This document shows positions 1 to 6,758 of a stretch of DNA of 6,765 nt, piece by piece. The DNA lies in assembly GCA_964469055.1 (NCBI GenBank), contig CAYXXN010000137.1, positions 1-6,765 of the forward strand. The letters are read 5' to 3'. The position numbers and the translations under genes are program-made. Origin of the DNA: CAYXXN01 sp964469055. GTDB lineage: Bacteria; Acidobacteriota; Thermoanaerobaculia; Multivoradales; JAHEKO01. How positions within the stretch are numbered: position 1 is the stretch's first letter; each line of letters opens with the position of its first letter. The notes under the pieces were generated by a model. That model searched no databases. It saw only the letters and a list, made by a program, of their open reading frames with translations, and was not told where the DNA came from.

Positions 1-2
1 AC

Positions 3-497
3 TACCACGCCGGTCGCCGCGAGATGCAGGCGGCCGAGAAGCTCGCCCGCAAGGCCCAGGAGGCGGCGAGCGAAGAGCGGCGACAGGAGATCCTCGCGCG
101 GCGCGGGCAGGCTCTCGAGCGAGCGACCGCGGAGTTCGTCGAGGCCATCGGCTTCGACCGCTCGCTGATGGAGGCCTACCTCGCGCTGGGCGAGGTCTAC
201 GGCGCGCTCGACGAGCACGCCCGGGCGCTGCAGGTGCACGCCGCGGCGCTGGCGGTCGACCCGGAGAGCGAAGCCAACTTCGAGGGCTGGACGGGCTCGC
301 TGCTGGCACTCGATCGCCTGGGGGACGCCGTCGCCGCCTACGACAGCTACAGCGCGGCGCGGCCCGAGCGTGCGCGGCACCTGCTCGACGGCATGAGGCA
401 CTGGCTGGAGGCCAAGCGGCAGGACCCGGGCGCGGTCCCGCCCGAGGCGATCCAACGCCTCGCCGAGTGGCTCGCGCAGCACGAGGTCGGGAGCTGA
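3..497 (+). CDS. TPR-repeat protein, C-terminal part (5' end outside window)
   Basis: The frame is open to the left edge: the codons before the Met at 24 read YHAGRRE and no Shine-Dalgarno precedes that Met, so this is most likely the tail of a longer protein. Numbered from that Met, residues about 1-35 form a charged Ala/Glu/Arg-rich helix. At least one good tetratricopeptide repeat follows at about 48-82 (AYLALGEVYGALDEHARAL, then an Ala-rich helix ending in VDP), with a second, weaker one at about 84-117. TPRs are helical scaffolds for protein-protein contact; no catalytic motif is visible, so the specific role is unknown. The last 25 residues are a helical cap. The stop lies 2 nt before msrA, which suggests cotranscription and translational coupling. 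The TPR assignment is fairly sure; the function is not assigned. Confidence 0.8.
   Translation, partial: YHAGRREMQAAEKLARKAQEAASEERRQEILARRGQALERATAEFVEAIGFDRSLMEAYLALGEVYGALDEHARALQVHAAALAVDPESEANFEGWTGSLLALDRLGDAVAAYDSYSAARPERARHLLDGMRHWLEAKRQDPGAVPPEAIQRLAEWLAQHEVGS
489..493 (+). promoter_or_regulatory. Shine-Dalgarno of msrA (GGGAG), inside the TPR gene
   Basis: GGGAG sits 6 nt before the ATG at 500 and lies within the last codons of the upstream TPR gene. It decides the msrA start in favour of 500 over the in-frame GTG at 467, which has no comparable site. Confidence 0.6.
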
Positions 498-499
498 GG

Positions 500-1137
<638 letters not shown>

Positions 1138-1141
<4 letters not shown>

Positions 1142-1578
1142 GAGCTCGGGGTCTCCTCGCCCGGGCTACCCGTCTCCCCGTCACCGGCCAGGAGCCGCTC
1201 GATCTCGGAGCGCGAGTAGCGCCGCCCACCATCGACCCCGGGCGAGAACTCCCCCACTTCGGCCCATGCCGCCGGGCTCGCCAGGTGCTCCTTCCAGAAC
1301 GGGAACGTGCGGCACTGGGTGGGCCGGGCCGGATACACCGTGCAACCGCGGCCCGCCTCCCAGAAGACGCACTCGTGGTTGGGCTTCTCGACGAGCGAGA
1401 GACGGCGGCCCACCCGGCGCAAGTAGCGGGCGGCGAAGGCCTCGACCGTGAGCTCGAGATGCCCGGCCAGGCGCTCGATCTCGGCCGGCCCCACCCAGAC
1501 GTAGCCCTCGACGGTGCAACAGCGCCCGCAGTGGGTGCAGGCGAAGGCGAGCCCGTCGGCGTACCAGGGTACTGGCAT
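1138..1578 (-). CDS. YkgJ family cysteine-cluster protein (putative Fe-S/Zn binding)
   Basis: The 146-residue product opens with PWYADGLAFACTHCGRCC, the hallmark CxxCGxCC cluster (Cys14, 17, 20, 21), then GYVWVGPAEIERLA. Three more cysteines follow: Cys70 (HEC), Cys79 (GCTVYPARPTQC) and Cys89 just before RTFPFW. This order is that of the YkgJ/UPF0153 family, thought to bind an iron-sulfur cluster or zinc; the biochemical role is not established. It is cytoplasmic, with no signal peptide or membrane segment. The last 15 residues are a low-complexity Gly/Glu/Ser/Pro tail. I chose the ATG at 1578 because GGAG lies 6 nt before it and the protein then starts directly at the conserved PWY block; an in-frame ATG at 1593 would add five residues (MPEPP) and has no Shine-Dalgarno. 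The stop overlaps that of msrA. The gene is divergent from the metallopeptidase gene across a palindromic promoter region. Confidence 0.9.
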
Positions 1579-1584
1579 CGGGGG

Positions 1585-1588
1585 CTCC
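1585..1588 (-). promoter_or_regulatory. Shine-Dalgarno GGAG of the YkgJ-type gene
   Basis: On the minus strand GGAG is followed by 6 nt (CCCCCG) and the ATG at 1578. It lies within the five codons that would be added by the alternative ATG at 1593, and so favours the shorter protein. Confidence 0.45.
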
Positions 1589-1600
1589 GGCATCGGGGCT

Positions 1601-1623
1601 AGCGTACTGCAGTGCAGTAAGCT
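1601..1623. promoter_or_regulatory. 23-bp near-perfect palindrome in divergent promoter region (candidate operator)
   Basis: The core 1605-1619 is a perfect odd palindrome, TACTGCA-G-TGCAGTA. After one mismatched pair (1604 G, 1620 A) the symmetry continues with AGC/GCT, so 10 of 11 pairs match. It sits in the 65-bp gap between the YkgJ-type gene (-) and the metallopeptidase gene (+). Each arm carries a TANNNT hexamer that could be a -10 box: TAAGCT at 1618-1623 for the plus strand and TACGCT at 1606-1601 for the minus strand. Both lie about 20 nt from the starts chosen here. No clear -35 box is visible. The TACnnCA...TGnnGTA outline loosely resembles BlaI/CopY-type operators, but no regulator gene is in the window. 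The symmetry is seen directly; the operator role is inference. Confidence 0.5.
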
Positions 1624-1633
1624 GCCGCGACCC

Positions 1634-1638
1634 GAGAG
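1634..1638 (+). promoter_or_regulatory. Shine-Dalgarno GAGAG of the metallopeptidase gene
   Basis: GAGAG is 5 nt before the ATG at 1644, which favours this start over the in-frame ATG at 1653. Confidence 0.45.
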
Positions 1639-1643
1639 CGCCG

Positions 1644-2009
1644 ATGTTGCGCATGAGCCGCGAGCAGTTCGAGAAGGTGGTGGCCCAGGCTCTGGACGAT
1701 CTGCCCGAAGAGCTGGCGCAGCAGATCGACAACGTCTACGTGCAAGTGGAGGACGAGCCCTCCCCCGAGGATCTGGCGGGGGTCGACCTCGATCCCGAGG
1801 AGGACACACTCTTCGGCCTCTACCAGGGGGTCTCGATCCTCGAGCGCGACCCCTCCAACTACGGCGCCCTGCCCGACCGCATCGTCATCTACCGCCTCCC
1901 CCTGCTGGAGGCCTGCGCCTCACGACGAGAGCTCCTGCGCGAGATCCGAGACACCGTCGTCCACGAGCTGGGCCACTACTTCGGGCTCGACGAGGACGCC
2001 CTGCCCTGA
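1644..2009 (+). CDS. Small zincin-like metallopeptidase (minimal zincin family)
   Basis: The product has 121 residues and carries HELGHYFGLDED at 107-118: the zinc ligands are His107 and His111, and Glu108 is the general base. In this arrangement the third-ligand position is acidic (Glu117), as is usual for the small bacterial 'zincin_1' (DUF1025-like) family. The N-terminal half (SREQFEKVVAQALDDLPEEL, then IDNVYVQVEDEPS) and LFGLYQGVSI / PDRIVIYRLPLL match the family in order and length; these proteins are about 110-140 residues and lack other domains. There is no signal peptide, so it is probably cytoplasmic. The substrate is unknown for the family, and proteolytic activity is inferred only from the motif. 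It is divergent from the YkgJ-type gene and may share its control through the palindrome at 1601-1623. The ATG at 1644 has a Shine-Dalgarno; 1653 is the alternative. Confidence 0.92.
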   Translation: MLRMSREQFEKVVAQALDDLPEELAQQIDNVYVQVEDEPSPEDLAGVDLDPEEDTLFGLYQGVSILERDPSNYGALPDRIVIYRLPLLEACASRRELLREIRDTVVHELGHYFGLDEDALP

Positions 2010-2050
2010 CCCCGACCTCGGCGGCCCTTCGCGGCGGGCGGGACGGGCGC

Positions 2051-2088
2051 GTGGTAGCCTCGGCGTCGTTCGACGCAGGGGCTACCGC
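2051..2088 (+). other. 38-nt hairpin upstream of the cytochrome gene
   Basis: The outer arms GGTAGCC (2053-2059) and GGCTACC (2080-2086) are perfect complements, as are the inner arms GCGTCG (2063-2068) and CGACGC (2071-2076) around TT. In RNA, C2061-G2078 and two G-U pairs (2052/2087 and 2060/2079) bridge and extend the stem, and 2051/2088 closes it, leaving one G-A mismatch. It lies 41 nt after the metallopeptidase stop and 29 nt before the cytochrome ATG at 2118. No U-run follows. It could be a terminator of the upstream gene, a structured 5' leader or a protein-binding dyad. Its 3' arm contains AGGGG (2077-2081), the only Shine-Dalgarno-like string near the alternative GTG start at 2094. 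Confidence 0.5.
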
Positions 2089-2117
2089 AGTGTGTGCGGA
2101 CCTGCTCCACCCTCCGC

Positions 2118-3950
2118 ATGAACGCGAATCGGCGCTGGTCCTGGGGTAGAGGTCTGGCCGGCGCCTCGCTGGCGCTGTCGGCGATCGGTGCCGCTCTGGC
2201 GGGGGGCGGCGACTTCACCCCCAACGCCACCCAGCCCGGCATCGCCTGGCCCATCCTCGATCCCTCGCTCGAGTGCGAGGGCTGCCACAGCGGCTACAGC
2301 GCCGGCCACATCGAGCCGTTCGACACCTGGGCGGGCTCGATGATGGCCAACGCCACCCGTGACCCGATCTTCTGGGCGGCGCTCGACGTCGCCAACCACG
2401 ACATCCCTGGGGTCGGCGAGTACTGCCTGCGCTGCCACGCCTCCAAGGCCTGGCTGGAGGGCCGGGCGAGCGCCGCCTTGCCCGCTATCGGTGACGCCGA
2501 CGGCTGCGCTCTGGAGGGCGAGCTGGATGACGCCCAGTCCGAGCAGGACTTCTCCGGGCTCGCCTGTCACCTGTGCCACCGGATGATGGTGAACGAGAGC
2601 CCGCCGCCGGGCGAGGACGGCGTCTACTACGAGAACGCGCAGTTCTGGATCGACGACGAAGACGACTGCCCGCCCGATTGGTTCGGCGCCGGCCCCTGCC
2701 GGCGCGGCCCCTACGACTATCCCCAGCCCGGCCCGGCGCCGCCGCACCCCTGGTCCGAGTCGCCGTACCACCGCGACTCGGACCTGTGCGGTAACTGCCA
2801 CAACGTCACCAGCCCGGCCCGGACGCTGATCGACGAGAACGGGGTGGACACCGGCATCCCCTACCCGATCGAGCGCACCTTCAAAGAGTGGTCGCAGAGC
2901 GACTACGCGGCGGCCGGCGGCGGCGCCCCACTCACGACCTGCCAGAACTGCCACATGCCCGATGCCGCCGGCGTCGAGTACGGCTGCGTCTTCCAGAACA
3001 TCCCGCATACCGACGATCTCCCCGTGCACGACTTCGTGGGCGGCAACGCCTGGGTGCCGCGGATCCTCCGCGACTACTACGTCGGCGAGGGGCACGTGGG
3101 AACCGAGCGCCAAGATTCCTACTCGGCGACCATCGCCCTCACCGAATACCAGCTCCAGGAGCGCTCGGCGAGCCTCGAGCTGACGGCTCCGGCGGCGGTG
3201 GCGCCCGGCGGCACCCTGACCGTCGACGTCGAGGCGACCAACCTCTCGGGCCACAAGCTGCCGACCGGCTACACGGAGGGCCGGCGGATGTGGTTGCAGC
3301 TCGAGATCCGCGACGCGACCAACGAGCTCGTCTTCGAGAGCGGCGCCTACGACCCGGTGACGGCCGTCCTCACCCGCGACGCGCAGGCCAAGGTCTACGA
3401 GAGCGTGCGCGGCATCTGGAACGCCGGCACCCAGCAGTGCGAGCACGCCGACGCCTTCGACGTCGAGTTCTTCCATTTCGTGCTCAACGACTGCATCGTC
3501 TCCGACAACCGCATTCCGCCGCTCGGCTTCGCCGGTACCAACGATCCCGAGACGCAGCCCGTCGGCTACACCTACCCCGAGACCTCGCCGGGCTCCGGCG
3601 TGCTGGTGAACTGGGACGCGACGCGCTACCAGGTGCCGGTTCCGGAAGACCTGGTCTCCCCGCTCACCGTCACCGCCACCCTCCGCTACCAGACCTCGAG
3701 CAAGGAGTACATCGAGTTCTTGAACGACGAGGCCGTGACGCAGGGCTTCCCCGACGACTGCGTCGAGCGCTTGGGCGGTTCCATCGGCATGAGCCGCGGG
3801 GAGTTCGTCTACCAGCTGTGGAACGGCTACGACCGCTCGCCGCCCGTCGACATGGTGGCCGACCAGGCGAGCGTCATCGTCGACGCCGACATCTTCGCCG
3901 ACGGCTTCGAGAGCGGCTCCACGACGGCCTGGGACCAGACCGTCCCCTAG
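2118..3950 (+). CDS. Secreted pentaheme c-type cytochrome (cytochrome c554/c'-like)
   Basis: The 610-residue product starts with a signal peptide: RR-containing n-region, hydrophobic stretch at about 11-28, likely cleavage after ALA at 26-28. Five CXXCH haem c motifs follow: CEGCH 53-57, CLRCH 103-107, CHLCH 150-154, CGNCH 224-228 and CQNCH 275-279. The stretch between haems 1 and 2 (WAGSMMANATRDPIFWAALD) and HDFVGGNAWVP at 304-314 are typical of a widespread but uncharacterised multiheme family. Residues about 350-590 are haem-free and beta-rich. They include SGHKLPTGYTEGRRMW, a block often found in such cytochromes, whose His379 may ligate a haem. Further cysteines (130, 184, 194, 290, 441, 459, 548) could form disulfides. 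The tail DIFADGFESGSTTAWD is at 591-606. The role is electron transfer outside the cytoplasm; partner and substrate are unknown. Start: ATG 2118 puts the signal peptide at the N-terminus but lacks a clear Shine-Dalgarno; GTG 2094 would add 8 residues. Confidence 0.92.
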   Translation: MNANRRWSWGRGLAGASLALSAIGAALAGGGDFTPNATQPGIAWPILDPSLECEGCHSGYSAGHIEPFDTWAGSMMANATRDPIFWAALDVANHDIPGVGEYCLRCHASKAWLEGRASAALPAIGDADGCALEGELDDAQSEQDFSGLACHLCHRMMVNESPPPGEDGVYYENAQFWIDDEDDCPPDWFGAGPCRRGPYDYPQPGPAPPHPWSESPYHRDSDLCGNCHNVTSPARTLIDENGVDTGIPYPIERTFKEWSQSDYAAAGGGAPLTTCQNCHMPDAAGVEYGCVFQNIPHTDDLPVHDFVGGNAWVPRILRDYYVGEGHVGTERQDSYSATIALTEYQLQERSASLELTAPAAVAPGGTLTVDVEATNLSGHKLPTGYTEGRRMWLQLEIRDATNELVFESGAYDPVTAVLTRDAQAKVYESVRGIWNAGTQQCEHADAFDVEFFHFVLNDCIVSDNRIPPLGFAGTNDPETQPVGYTYPETSPGSGVLVNWDATRYQVPVPEDLVSPLTVTATLRYQTSSKEYIEFLNDEAVTQGFPDDCVERLGGSIGMSRGEFVYQLWNGYDRSPPVDMVADQASVIVDADIFADGFESGSTTAWDQTVP

Positions 3951-3970
3951 GCGCGCCGACTCCGGCGCGC
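3951..3970. terminator. Candidate bidirectional terminator hairpin between convergent genes
   Basis: GCGCGCCG (3951-3958) and CGGCGCGC (3963-3970) are perfect 8-bp complements around the loop ACTC. The hairpin starts on the first base after the cytochrome stop and ends on the base next to the prmA stop, filling the whole gap. The stem is all G/C. No U-run follows on either strand, so it is not a textbook intrinsic terminator, although such hairpins between convergent genes are common in GC-rich bacteria. The structure is seen directly; the termination role is inference. Confidence 0.6.
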
Positions 3971-4828
3971 TCAGCGCCGCGCGAGCCGCATCGCCAGCCA
4001 CTCGCCGTCCCGGCGCTCCTCGTCGAGAGTCAGCCCGAGCTCGAGCAGCCGGTCGCGCACCATCGCACGCTGGCCGGCGAGCAGGCCCGAGGTGAGGAGC
4101 GCGCCCCCGCGGCGCAGCCGAGCCACGACCGCCGCCGCCGATCCCAGCCACTCGGCCGGGATGATGTTCACCACGACGAGGTCGAAGGCGACGCCGGGGC
4201 GCAGGGCCTCCACGGTGGCGCCCGCGAACCGGGGCGCGAGCCCGTTAAGGCGCGCCGAGTCGCGTGCCACCAGGGCGGCGCCGGCGTCGAGGTCGATCCC
4301 CAGGGCGCTCCGCGCGCCGAGATGGAGGGCGACCAGGGCCAGGATACCGGTGCCCGTCCCCACGTCGAGGACGTCGAGGCCGACCGGTGGCATTGCCTCC
4401 AGCAGCTCGACGGCGAGCCGGGTGGACTCGTGGCTGCCGATGCCGAAGGCCGTGCGGGCCGGGATGCGCAGCAGGGTCCGCTCGCCTTCCCGCTCTTCCG
4501 GCGAGACGTCGAGGCTCGGCTCGCGGGGATCGACGAGGAAGCCGCGGCCCAGGGCGAACGGGACGGCCGATTCGCGGTAGCGGGCCAGCCAATCGGTCGG
4601 GGCGAGAGCCTGGTGGGTGACCAGCTCGGCGCCGTGGCGGAGCCAGGCCGCTTCATCGAGAGCGGCGAGGCCGGCCGGCGGCGGATCGCTGAAGTAGGCG
4701 TCGACCTCGAGGCGCCCCGGCGGCGCTGGGCGGATCTCGAGCCCCAGGGTCCCCGCCTGCCAGAGGACGGCGGCGAGCTCGTCCTCGCGCTCGCTCGTCA
4801 CCCGCAGCGTGAGGCGCAGCCAGCCCAC
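3971..4828 (-). CDS. prmA: Ribosomal protein L11 methyltransferase (PrmA-like)
   Basis: PrmA trimethylates ribosomal protein L11 using S-adenosylmethionine, in the cytoplasm. The 285-residue product has the expected length and order. The N-terminal recognition domain (WLRLTLRV at 3-10) is followed by a linker with DWLARYRESAVPFALGRGFLV at 79-99. PARTAFGIGSHESTRLAVELL at 123-143 corresponds to the family's FGTGTHPTT block, DVGTGTGILAL at 155-165 is the SAM-binding motif I, GIDLD at 177-181 is the acidic ribose-binding loop, and VVVNIIPAEWL at 218-228 corresponds to the N-I-L-A motif. Several signature residues differ from E. coli PrmA (GIGSH for GTGTH, NIIPAEW for NILAGPL), so a related protein methyltransferase is possible. 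The start is a GTG 7 nt after the VWA gene's stop with no clear Shine-Dalgarno, so translation may depend on reinitiation from that gene. Confidence 0.88.
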   Translation of the reverse strand: MGWLRLTLRVTSEREDELAAVLWQAGTLGLEIRPAPPGRLEVDAYFSDPPPAGLAALDEAAWLRHGAELVTHQALAPTDWLARYRESAVPFALGRGFLVDPREPSLDVSPEEREGERTLLRIPARTAFGIGSHESTRLAVELLEAMPPVGLDVLDVGTGTGILALVALHLGARSALGIDLDAGAALVARDSARLNGLAPRFAGATVEALRPGVAFDLVVVNIIPAEWLGSAAAVVARLRRGGALLTSGLLAGQRAMVRDRLLELGLTLDEERRDGEWLAMRLARR

Positions 4829-4835
4829 GCCGACG

Positions 4836-6758
4836 TCAGCTGCCGCTGGCGCCGACCACCCGGCGCACGCGCAGGCCGCGGCCCCTGACGTCGACGTCGA
4901 GGTCCGTCAGCTCCTCCTCGGACAACGGCCGGTCGGTCGAGAAGGCCAGCAGGTACTGGCTCCTGAGCTCGCTCAGGATCTCGTCGTAGACCGCCTCGAG
5001 GCGCTCGACGTCGGTGGTGACGTAGACCCGGCCGCCGGTGGGCGCAGCCACCGCCTCGAGCTCGAGCTTCGGCACGGCCCGGGCGGGATCCTGCAACCCC
5101 GACAAGTCGACGATGTAGACCGGCACCCCGCTCGCCCGGCCCAGCTCCGCACAGCGGCTCCCCGAGAGGCGGCTGCCGTAGTCCTCGCCGTCGGTCAGCA
5201 CCACCAGAGCCTTGCGTCCGGGTCCCGGCTCGAACTGCAGCATCGCGAACAGGATGGCGTCGTAGAGCGCCGTAGCGCCGCCCGCCTCGAGCTGGCCGAA
5301 CGACATCAGCACCTCGCGGACATCCTCCGTGGTCCTCTGGGCCAGGCGCGGCCGCGTGTCGAAGTCCACCAGGAAAGCGCGGTCGCCGGGCCGCAGGGCG
5401 TGGGCCAGGAACTGCGCTCCGGCCTGCTTGGCGTCCGGCATCAGCGCCCACATGCTCTCGGAGCTGTCGAAGACCAACCCGAGCGAGAGCGGCAGGTCGT
5501 CGGCGTGCGCGAAGCGCTCGATCGGGATTTCGCGCCGTGTGCCCGTCCCGCCAGCACTCAAGGCGAAGTCCGCCTCCGCGAGATCGGGCACCGGCGCGCC
5601 CGAGCGGTCGGTCACCACGGCGAAGACCTGGACGAGGTTCACCTCGACGCGCTCGCCCATCGCCTCGCTGCTCAAGAGCGCCACGTCGTCGAGGCTGTTG
5701 CCGTCGTCGAGCCGGGCCACGGCTCGCACGTAGTCCGTCGGGCCGGCCTCGCCCGGCGGCAACGGCGCCTCGAAGGGAGGCGCGGCAAGCGTCGCCAGCA
5801 GCTCTTCGTTGCGGTACAGCTCGAGGGCGGCCAGGCGCCGCTCCGGCGGCACCGTGACCTGGGCGATGGCCACCCAGCCGCCGGTCCGCTCCTCGGTGGC
5901 CACGACCACGTCGAACGGCCGCCCGGGCGTGTTGACGCGCCGCGCGTCGCGACCGAGCTCCGTCCCATCGGCGGCGAAGGCGATGACGGCGAGCTCGTGC
6001 GGGGTGGGCGCCTCCCCCAGATCCACCACCTGACTGTAGGGCTCGCGGTCATCTACCGCCGCCTCACGGCCATCGAGCAGGAAGGCGACCCGGGCGATCT
6101 CGTCGCTGCCGGTCAAGGCATGGAGGCGCACCTTGCCGGCCGTAAGTCGCCGCTTCGGCGGCACCAGGCGCACCACCGGCGCGGCCGGGGCGGCCGCCGT
6201 CGCGACGGCCGCCTCGACGATCTCGTCCACGAGCACGTCGCTGGCCGCGGCAGCCTCCCATGGCGCGCCGTCCAGCTCGGCGCGCGCCGCCCCCCAGCGG
6301 CCGTCGCCCAGATCCTCGACCACCAGGGCCGCATCGGCGAAGTCCTCGGGCAGCTCGAGGGCCGCTCGCAGCAGCCAGCGGCGCTCGCCAGCGCTCGCCG
6401 CCACCGTCCGCTCCCGCTGCCAGACCTCGGGGTCGCCCTCGATGGAGGCGACCACCAGGCTCACACGGAGGTGCCGGGTACCCTCGCCGGCGAGCGGCGC
6501 CAGCACCTCGAGGACGACCGGCAAGCCACCCGGCTCGCCGGGCTCCTCGCCGAAGCGCTCCTCGAGCCGGGCGCGGACGGCGAGAGTCCCCAGCCGGGCG
6601 CGCTCGCCAGCTAGCAGGCGCTCGGCGACGGCGATCGGATCGAGAGGCTCGGCGAAGGCTCGCCACGGCCCGCCGACAGCGAGCAGCGCGATCAGGAGAA
6701 CCGCGGGCCGAAGCCCCTCGTGAACGCGTTGCCTCGACACGGGCCCAAGGTCTACCAC
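4836..6758 (-). CDS. Secreted VWA-domain protein, acidobacterial VWFA-related type
   Basis: The 640-residue product has an N-terminal signal peptide (hydrophobic AVLLIALLAVGG at 19-30, likely cleavage after AFA at 34-36). Residues about 37-190 are unassigned and end in an Ala-rich linker. Two Ig-like beta segments seem to follow: about 196-278, with VAFLLDGREA and a G-x-E-L-G-like turn, and about 281-366. The VWA domain spans about 371-605. It begins with VEVNLVQVFAVVTDRSGAPVPDL, the lead-in typical of the acidobacterial VWFA-related family. It has a complete metal-ion-dependent adhesion site: Asp431-x-Ser433-x-Ser435 (DSSES), Thr497 in GGATALYDA and Asp523 in LTDGED. Such domains bind proteins or matrix through a divalent metal; the ligand is unknown. 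The GTG at 6758 is the furthest start visible; GTG at 6740 would give a shorter signal peptide, and an upstream start beyond the window is not excluded. prmA follows by 7 nt. Confidence 0.9.
   Translation of the reverse strand: MVDLGPVSRQRVHEGLRPAVLLIALLAVGGPWRAFAEPLDPIAVAERLLAGERARLGTLAVRARLEERFGEEPGEPGGLPVVLEVLAPLAGEGTRHLRVSLVVASIEGDPEVWQRERTVAASAGERRWLLRAALELPEDFADAALVVEDLGDGRWGAARAELDGAPWEAAAASDVLVDEIVEAAVATAAAPAAPVVRLVPPKRRLTAGKVRLHALTGSDEIARVAFLLDGREAAVDDREPYSQVVDLGEAPTPHELAVIAFAADGTELGRDARRVNTPGRPFDVVVATEERTGGWVAIAQVTVPPERRLAALELYRNEELLATLAAPPFEAPLPPGEAGPTDYVRAVARLDDGNSLDDVALLSSEAMGERVEVNLVQVFAVVTDRSGAPVPDLAEADFALSAGGTGTRREIPIERFAHADDLPLSLGLVFDSSESMWALMPDAKQAGAQFLAHALRPGDRAFLVDFDTRPRLAQRTTEDVREVLMSFGQLEAGGATALYDAILFAMLQFEPGPGRKALVVLTDGEDYGSRLSGSRCAELGRASGVPVYIVDLSGLQDPARAVPKLELEAVAAPTGGRVYVTTDVERLEAVYDEILSELRSQYLLAFSTDRPLSEEELTDLDVDVRGRGLRVRRVVGASGS

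Noticed and set aside
467..499. GTG at 467 as the msrA start
   Set aside because: It would add 11 residues overlapping the TPR gene with no Shine-Dalgarno; the ATG at 500 gives the usual MsrA length and has GGGAG 6 nt upstream.
1579..1809. Longer N-terminus for the YkgJ-type protein (start near 1809)
   Set aside because: The extension is Arg/Pro-rich, runs antisense through the metallopeptidase gene and crosses the palindromic promoter region; family members start just before the PWY block.
2055..2060. TAGCCT as a -10 promoter box for the cytochrome gene
   Set aside because: No -35-like hexamer is found at the proper spacing, and the string is part of the hairpin arm, so it is not reported as a separate promoter.
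1514..2149. 211-residue open frame on the plus strand over the metallopeptidase gene
   Set aside because: It overlaps the HExxH protein in a different frame, with Arg/Pro-rich translation typical of a shadow frame.
2082..4151. 689-residue open frame on the minus strand opposite the cytochrome gene
   Set aside because: It lies antisense to a gene with five haem motifs and a signal peptide, and crosses into prmA. Its translation is Arg/Gly/Ala/Val-rich with no domain motif. Long antisense frames are expected when third positions are nearly all G or C.
2888..4888. 666-residue open frame on the plus strand crossing the cytochrome end and prmA
   Set aside because: Arg-rich composition with no recognisable motif; it spans the convergent gap and overlaps two well-supported genes in another frame or strand.
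4809..6614. 601-residue open frame on the plus strand opposite the VWA gene
   Set aside because: Antisense shadow: the minus-strand product has a signal peptide and a complete VWA metal site, while this one has only low-complexity Arg/His/Gln/Gly sequence.
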